In this document: positions 40,077 through 41,086 of the stretch, one piece after another
Numbering within the stretch: the first letter of the stretch is position 1
Layout: the number at the start of each line of letters is the position of its first letter
Origin: an uncultured Succinivibrionaceae bacterium
GTDB taxonomy: Bacteria; Pseudomonadota; Gammaproteobacteria; Enterobacterales; Succinivibrionaceae
Reading direction: 5' to 3'
DNA: 41,086 nt
Assembly (NCBI GenBank): GCA_944390085.1
Contig: CALXOT010000005.1
Coordinates: forward strand, 1-41,086
The notes under the pieces: model-generated
Databases searched by the model: none
Seen by the model: only the letters and a program-made list of their open reading frames with translations
Told to the model about the DNA's origin: nothing
Translations under genes and position numbers: made by a program

Positions 40077-40604
40077 TTAGTCAACGTAACGCACACGGCC
40101 TTCACGGCGCGGTGCAGCTGCTGGCACATCTTTAGGATAGCCTAAGATGCAAAAACCAATCCCCTCATAAGTTTTGTCTGTAAGCCCGGCAAGCTTTAAC
40201 ACTTCCTGCCCCAGGCGTGACTTTAAGGTCTCACGAGCACGGTGTATCCAGCAAGATCCAAGACCAAGGCTTGACGCTTCAAGCATCATATTGCCAATAA
40301 CCAATGCACCATCATAAACACGATTTTTGTAATCCTCATCCACAGCTACCAGTAACACCACCGGAGCCCCATAAAAAGGATCAAATGGGGGATCCCATCC
40401 GCCTATTTCACGATTTAAAGTGCTTAAGCGATCACGCAGTTCCTTGTTGGTGATCGCAATTATATAAGGTGATTGCAAACCTTTGCCATTGGCTGCATAT
40501 AAACCCGCCTCTATCACCTTATCAATTTTCTCGCGTTCTACCATCTGCTCGGTATAGCAGCGCACAGCACGGCGCGCTTTAATTGCATCAAGTAAATCGC
40601 CCAT
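40077..40604 (-). CDS. Nitroreductase-family flavoprotein
   Basis: The 175-residue protein has the nitroreductase fold markers: AIKARRAVRCYTEQMVEREK (residues 8-27, where the Arg pair contacts FMN phosphate), AGLYAANGKGLQSPYIIAIT, DGALVIGNMMLEASSLGLGSCWIHRA (about 98-123) and GFCILGYPKD near the C-terminus. It binds FMN, usually as a dimer, and reduces nitro compounds, quinones or flavins with NAD(P)H. Short members like this are common in anaerobes. Substrate unknown. GGGAG upstream of the ATG. Ends with a strong terminator, so it is likely monocistronic. Confidence 0.88.
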   Translation of the reverse strand: MGDLLDAIKARRAVRCYTEQMVEREKIDKVIEAGLYAANGKGLQSPYIIAITNKELRDRLSTLNREIGGWDPPFDPFYGAPVVLLVAVDEDYKNRVYDGALVIGNMMLEASSLGLGSCWIHRARETLKSRLGQEVLKLAGLTDKTYEGIGFCILGYPKDVPAAAPRREGRVRYVD

Positions 40605-40884
40605 TTATATTCTCCCTTACAAACAATTAGCTGCATTAGTCAGATAGAGTCAATTCTAACCCAGTTAAAGCAGAGAATGTGCTGAGCTCTTCACATCTTT
40701 TAACATTTTCAGTCAAAATTGCTGGCTTAAAGGCAGGAAAAACAGATCCCGTGTTTTACCCACTAGTAAACACTGCCCTTGGTTGATACACCTAATTTAC
40801 TATTATTTAAGCCTTTTTTATGTGGTTCCCCTCATCTTGTTTTGTTATATTAGCAGATAATTTAATTTACTAGTTGAGGCAGTT

Positions 40885-41086
40885 ATGAGCGCTCTCGATG
40901 CCCTCCCTTCCCTCGCTTATGAAATAAACAAAAAGAAACAGGGCTACAGCTACTTTATTAAATACGATTGCAATATCTGGGACTCTGTAAAAAAGCGCCC
41001 CTCCAAACTAAATCCCGTAATCATCGGTAAAATCATGTCCTCTGACGGCAGCGGCGTGATTTGCTTTACCCCTGAATACATTAAGG
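40885..41086 (+). CDS. Transposase, N-terminal fragment (IS4/IS1634-like, cut by window edge)
   Basis: An ATG at 40885, with GAGG seven bases before it, opens a reading frame to the window end: MSALDALPSLAYEINKKKQG, then a stretch including YFIKYDCNIWDSVKKRPSKL and VIIGKIMSSDGSGVICFTPEYIK. The pattern (short aromatic strand, W-D-x-x-K-K-R-P, I-G-K-x-x-S-x-x-G) is that of the N-terminus of IS1634/IS4-type DDE transposases common in anaerobic bacteria. Only 67 codons are visible. The element's left end should lie in 40605-40884, where a GTGTTTTAC/GTAAACAC near-palindrome (40751-40773) is the only candidate I see. Confidence 0.65.
   Translation, partial: MSALDALPSLAYEINKKKQGYSYFIKYDCNIWDSVKKRPSKLNPVIIGKIMSSDGSGVICFTPEYIK

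Noticed and set aside
1..41086. CRISPR array, tRNA genes or prophage
   Set aside because: No regularly spaced repeats, no cloverleaf with a T-loop GTTCRA core outside the 6S hairpin, and no phage structural genes were seen.

Overview
The window looks like a chromosomal stretch of an anaerobic or fermentative gammaproteobacterium. The Succinivibrionaceae (Aeromonadales) are my best guess, but this rests on protein character and no taxonomic marker gene is present. Supporting signs are a clear gammaproteobacterial 6S RNA, YbhGFSR-, SotB-, Bcr- and NhaA-type proteins, near-perfect CRP-type boxes, and a pyruvate:ferredoxin oxidoreductase operon that points to anaerobic metabolism. The window is cut at both ends inside transposase genes of two different families (IS1182-like at the left, IS4/IS1634-like at the right).

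Layout. 1-213: truncated IS1182-type transposase. 391-1608: MFS transporter with a strong terminator. 1851-10809, all on the minus strand: a sugar cassette. In transcription order it has a ChvE-type sugar-binding protein, an MmsA/GguA-type dual ATPase, an MmsB/GguB-type permease, a xylulokinase fused to an extra C-terminal DUF4867-like domain, a FucI/AraA-superfamily isomerase and, after a cluster of three hairpins, a LacI-family regulator. The genes describe import of a pentose, isomerisation to a ketopentose and phosphorylation into the pentose phosphate pathway. 11299-13577 (minus): Bcr/CflA efflux pump, ScsC/DsbA-like periplasmic thiol protein and a small membrane protein. 13929-15852 (plus): bioD and bioA for biotin synthesis. 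15925-18108 (minus): a zinc/cadmium/lead P-type ATPase without a metal-binding head, and a separate small HMA metallochaperone gene preceded by two copies of an ArsR/SmtB-type operator. 18365-22901: a TIM-barrel protein, a SotB-type sugar efflux MFS with a perfect CRP box, a 2-hydroxyacid dehydrogenase, and a BrxR/CapW-type WYL regulator with no defence genes beside it.

23507-24511: degenerate ROK-family regulator, divergent from 25026-29574 (plus), a four-gene pyruvate:ferredoxin oxidoreductase operon. Its last gene fuses a GltD-like flavoprotein to a two-cluster ferredoxin, so electrons may pass directly between pyruvate and NAD(P). 29804-31707: NhaA and a lipoprotein. 31816-33512 (minus): class III aminotransferase and a Nudix hydrolase, translationally coupled. 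33801-33983 (plus): 6S RNA with a well-formed promoter. 34060-38965 (minus): YbhG-YbhF-YbhS-YbhR type ABC exporter. Its leader (39023-39202) folds as a closed multi-hairpin RNA that begins where the predicted promoter would start transcription. 39308-40604 (minus): HAD phosphatase and nitroreductase. 40885-end: truncated transposase.

The most promising undescribed items are the structured RNA ahead of ybhG, the kinase-DUF4867 fusion, the split zinc-export module with twin operators, the NAD(P)-linked POR, and the orphan BrxR/CapW regulator. No tRNA, rRNA, CRISPR array or complete mobile element was seen.
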